Shown piece by piece: positions 63,268-64,000 of a stretch of 64,000 nucleotides of DNA (position 1 is the first letter of the stretch; every line of letters starts with the position of its first letter). The notes beneath the pieces are model-generated. The model had not been told where the DNA came from. It worked only from the letters and a program-made list of their open reading frames with translations, and did no database searches. The stretch is from Distichodus sexfasciatus (lineage: Eukaryota; Chordata; Actinopteri; Characiformes; Distichodontidae): positions 1 through 64,000 of the forward strand of contig JAVGVS010000005.1 of NCBI GenBank assembly GCA_032718565.1. The letters run 5' to 3'. A program made the position numbers and the translations under genes.

Positions 63268-63715
63268 TCAACATGTAGCACGACAAACATCAAAACGGTA
63301 CGCCACTTCTAGCCACACCCCAGTCACTGAATTCACAGCTTCCTCAATTTGATGTCGCAAATCTTGAAGATTAGCGGCCACAGGTGGAACAAACACTCTT
63401 TCTTTACTGTACCCCCACAGATAAGAATCACAGAGGCTAAGGTCTGGAGACCTGGGAGGCCACAGATGAAGAGCAAGATCTTGTCCACTTCTTCCAATCC
63501 ATCGTCCGGGAATGGTGTCGATCAGGAAAAAGTCGTACATTTTCATCTGACGTGTGTGGACGACCAGCGCTTTTACGTTTGCATATGCACCCTTCTTCTA
63601 CGCATTTTATATGCCACTCGTAAATTTGCTTATGACGATGCGGCTGTTTGTTGAAGCGTCGGTGGAATGTTGCCGTTTTACTATAAATGAGAAACAGTGC
63701 TCGGTGGCATTCACT
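63268..63715 (-). pseudogene. Tc1/mariner-superfamily transposase, internally deleted
   Basis: The N-terminal part (about 63559-63708) reads TFHRRFNKQPHRHKQIYEW, then CVEEGCICKRKSAGRPHTSD, the helix-turn-helix (DUF4817-type) start of a transposase family found in insects, cnidarians and fish. After a frame change the C-terminal part (about 63275-63525) reads IPGRWIGRSG, LWPPRSPDLSLCDSYLWGYS, VPPVAANLQDLRHQI and YRFDVCRAT, including the last catalytic-region SPDL motif. The middle (most of the DDE domain) is deleted. It is non-functional. Confidence 0.82.
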
Positions 63716-63902
63716 GGTACTTTTAGGCGGGCTTTTAAACTTTAAACTTACTTTCTATCTGCGCAGAATGTGTTTCTGTTTTATTTGATTTATTTTTATT
63801 TCTGTTTGTTTAAACCATTTTTTTTCATCTGCACACACACACACACACACACATATATACAGCATATTTATAAATATATATTTTATATTTTATACTCTTA
63901 TA
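63716..63902. other. AT-rich sequence and CA array
   Basis: CA at 63832-63852, then AT-rich sequence into the terminal TA array. Confidence 0.5.
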
Positions 63903-63905
63903 ACT

Positions 63906-63910
<5 letters not shown>

Positions 63911-63986
<76 letters not shown>
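63911..63986. repeat. (TA)n microsatellite
   Basis: About 38 uninterrupted TA units near the right edge. It is self-complementary and can form a cruciform. Confidence 0.96.
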
Positions 63987-63991
<5 letters not shown>

Positions 63992-64000
63992 TTAATTTTA

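Noticed and set aside
1..64000. CRISPR array, operon, phage or defence system
   Set aside because: Nothing prokaryotic is present; all regular repeats are microsatellites or minisatellites without spacers.

Overview
The window reads as vertebrate, and almost certainly ray-finned fish, genomic DNA. It is gene-poor, saturated with (CA/TG)n, (GA/CT)n, (AAT)n, (GATA)n and (TA)n arrays, and carries fish-type tRNA-derived SINEs, hAT and Tc1/mariner elements, an L2/CR1-like LINE relic and a solo LTR. I see no bacterial or viral gene organisation. Most open reading frames here are low-complexity translations of microsatellites.

One host gene is supported. On the minus strand, 5741-5972 encodes the first 77 residues of a teneurin plus the first base of codon 78. 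It starts MDVKERRPYCSLTK and ends at a GT donor in the phase expected for teneurins. The N-terminus fits teneurin-3 (tenm3) best. The exon has about 105 nt of 5' leader and a strong acceptor whose pyrimidine tract is itself a (CT)n microsatellite. Because the gene runs leftwards, 1-5740 is the intron after the first coding exon, and 6078-64000 is upstream sequence: a 5' intron and/or 5' flank, with no other coding exon that I can recognise.

Layout: 1-5740, intron with a candidate conserved block (1370-1700), an inverted SINE pair and a hAT-like element. 5741-6077, tenm3 exon. 6370-7530, degenerate TG-rich minisatellite. 8446-8648, AAT arrays. 9.7-12.8 kb, DNA-transposon remnants. 13.2-14.4 and 17.6-18.3 kb, polypurine blocks. 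14.8-15.5 kb, LINE relic. 15.5-16.3 kb, inverted-repeat element split by a SINE. 19.5 kb, GATA/GACA array. 20.3-20.6 kb, candidate regulatory block with a near-perfect ZNF143-type site. 21.35-22.4 kb, GAATTC minisatellite. 24.7-26.7 kb, two copies of a TIR element sitting in CA arrays. 28.6-33.4 kb, Tc1 MITE, hAT relics and SINEs. 38.5-39.3 kb, hAT element carrying a solo LTR. 42.3-43.0, 46.3-47.0, 52.4-52.8 and 56.9-57.3 kb, candidate non-coding regulatory blocks. 44.7-45.6 kb, TIR element split by a hAT element with an exact 8-bp target duplication. 48.1-49.0 kb, CCTCATCC minisatellite. 53-56 kb, nested hAT, SINE and Tc1 elements. 57.6-58.7 kb, two MITEs. 59.5-60.5 kb, polypyrimidine block. 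61.0-61.5 kb, SINE with tandemly multiplied tRNA-like heads. 63.3-63.7 kb, transposase relic. The right edge is a (TA)n array.

I found no convincing new multi-gene system. The most informative items are the teneurin exon with its microsatellite splice acceptor and overlapping uORF, the datable nested insertions with intact target duplications, the SINE with multiplied heads, the microsatellite-associated TIR family, and a few sharply matching regulatory motifs. Regulatory-block calls rest on composition and motif content only; cross-species alignment was not available.
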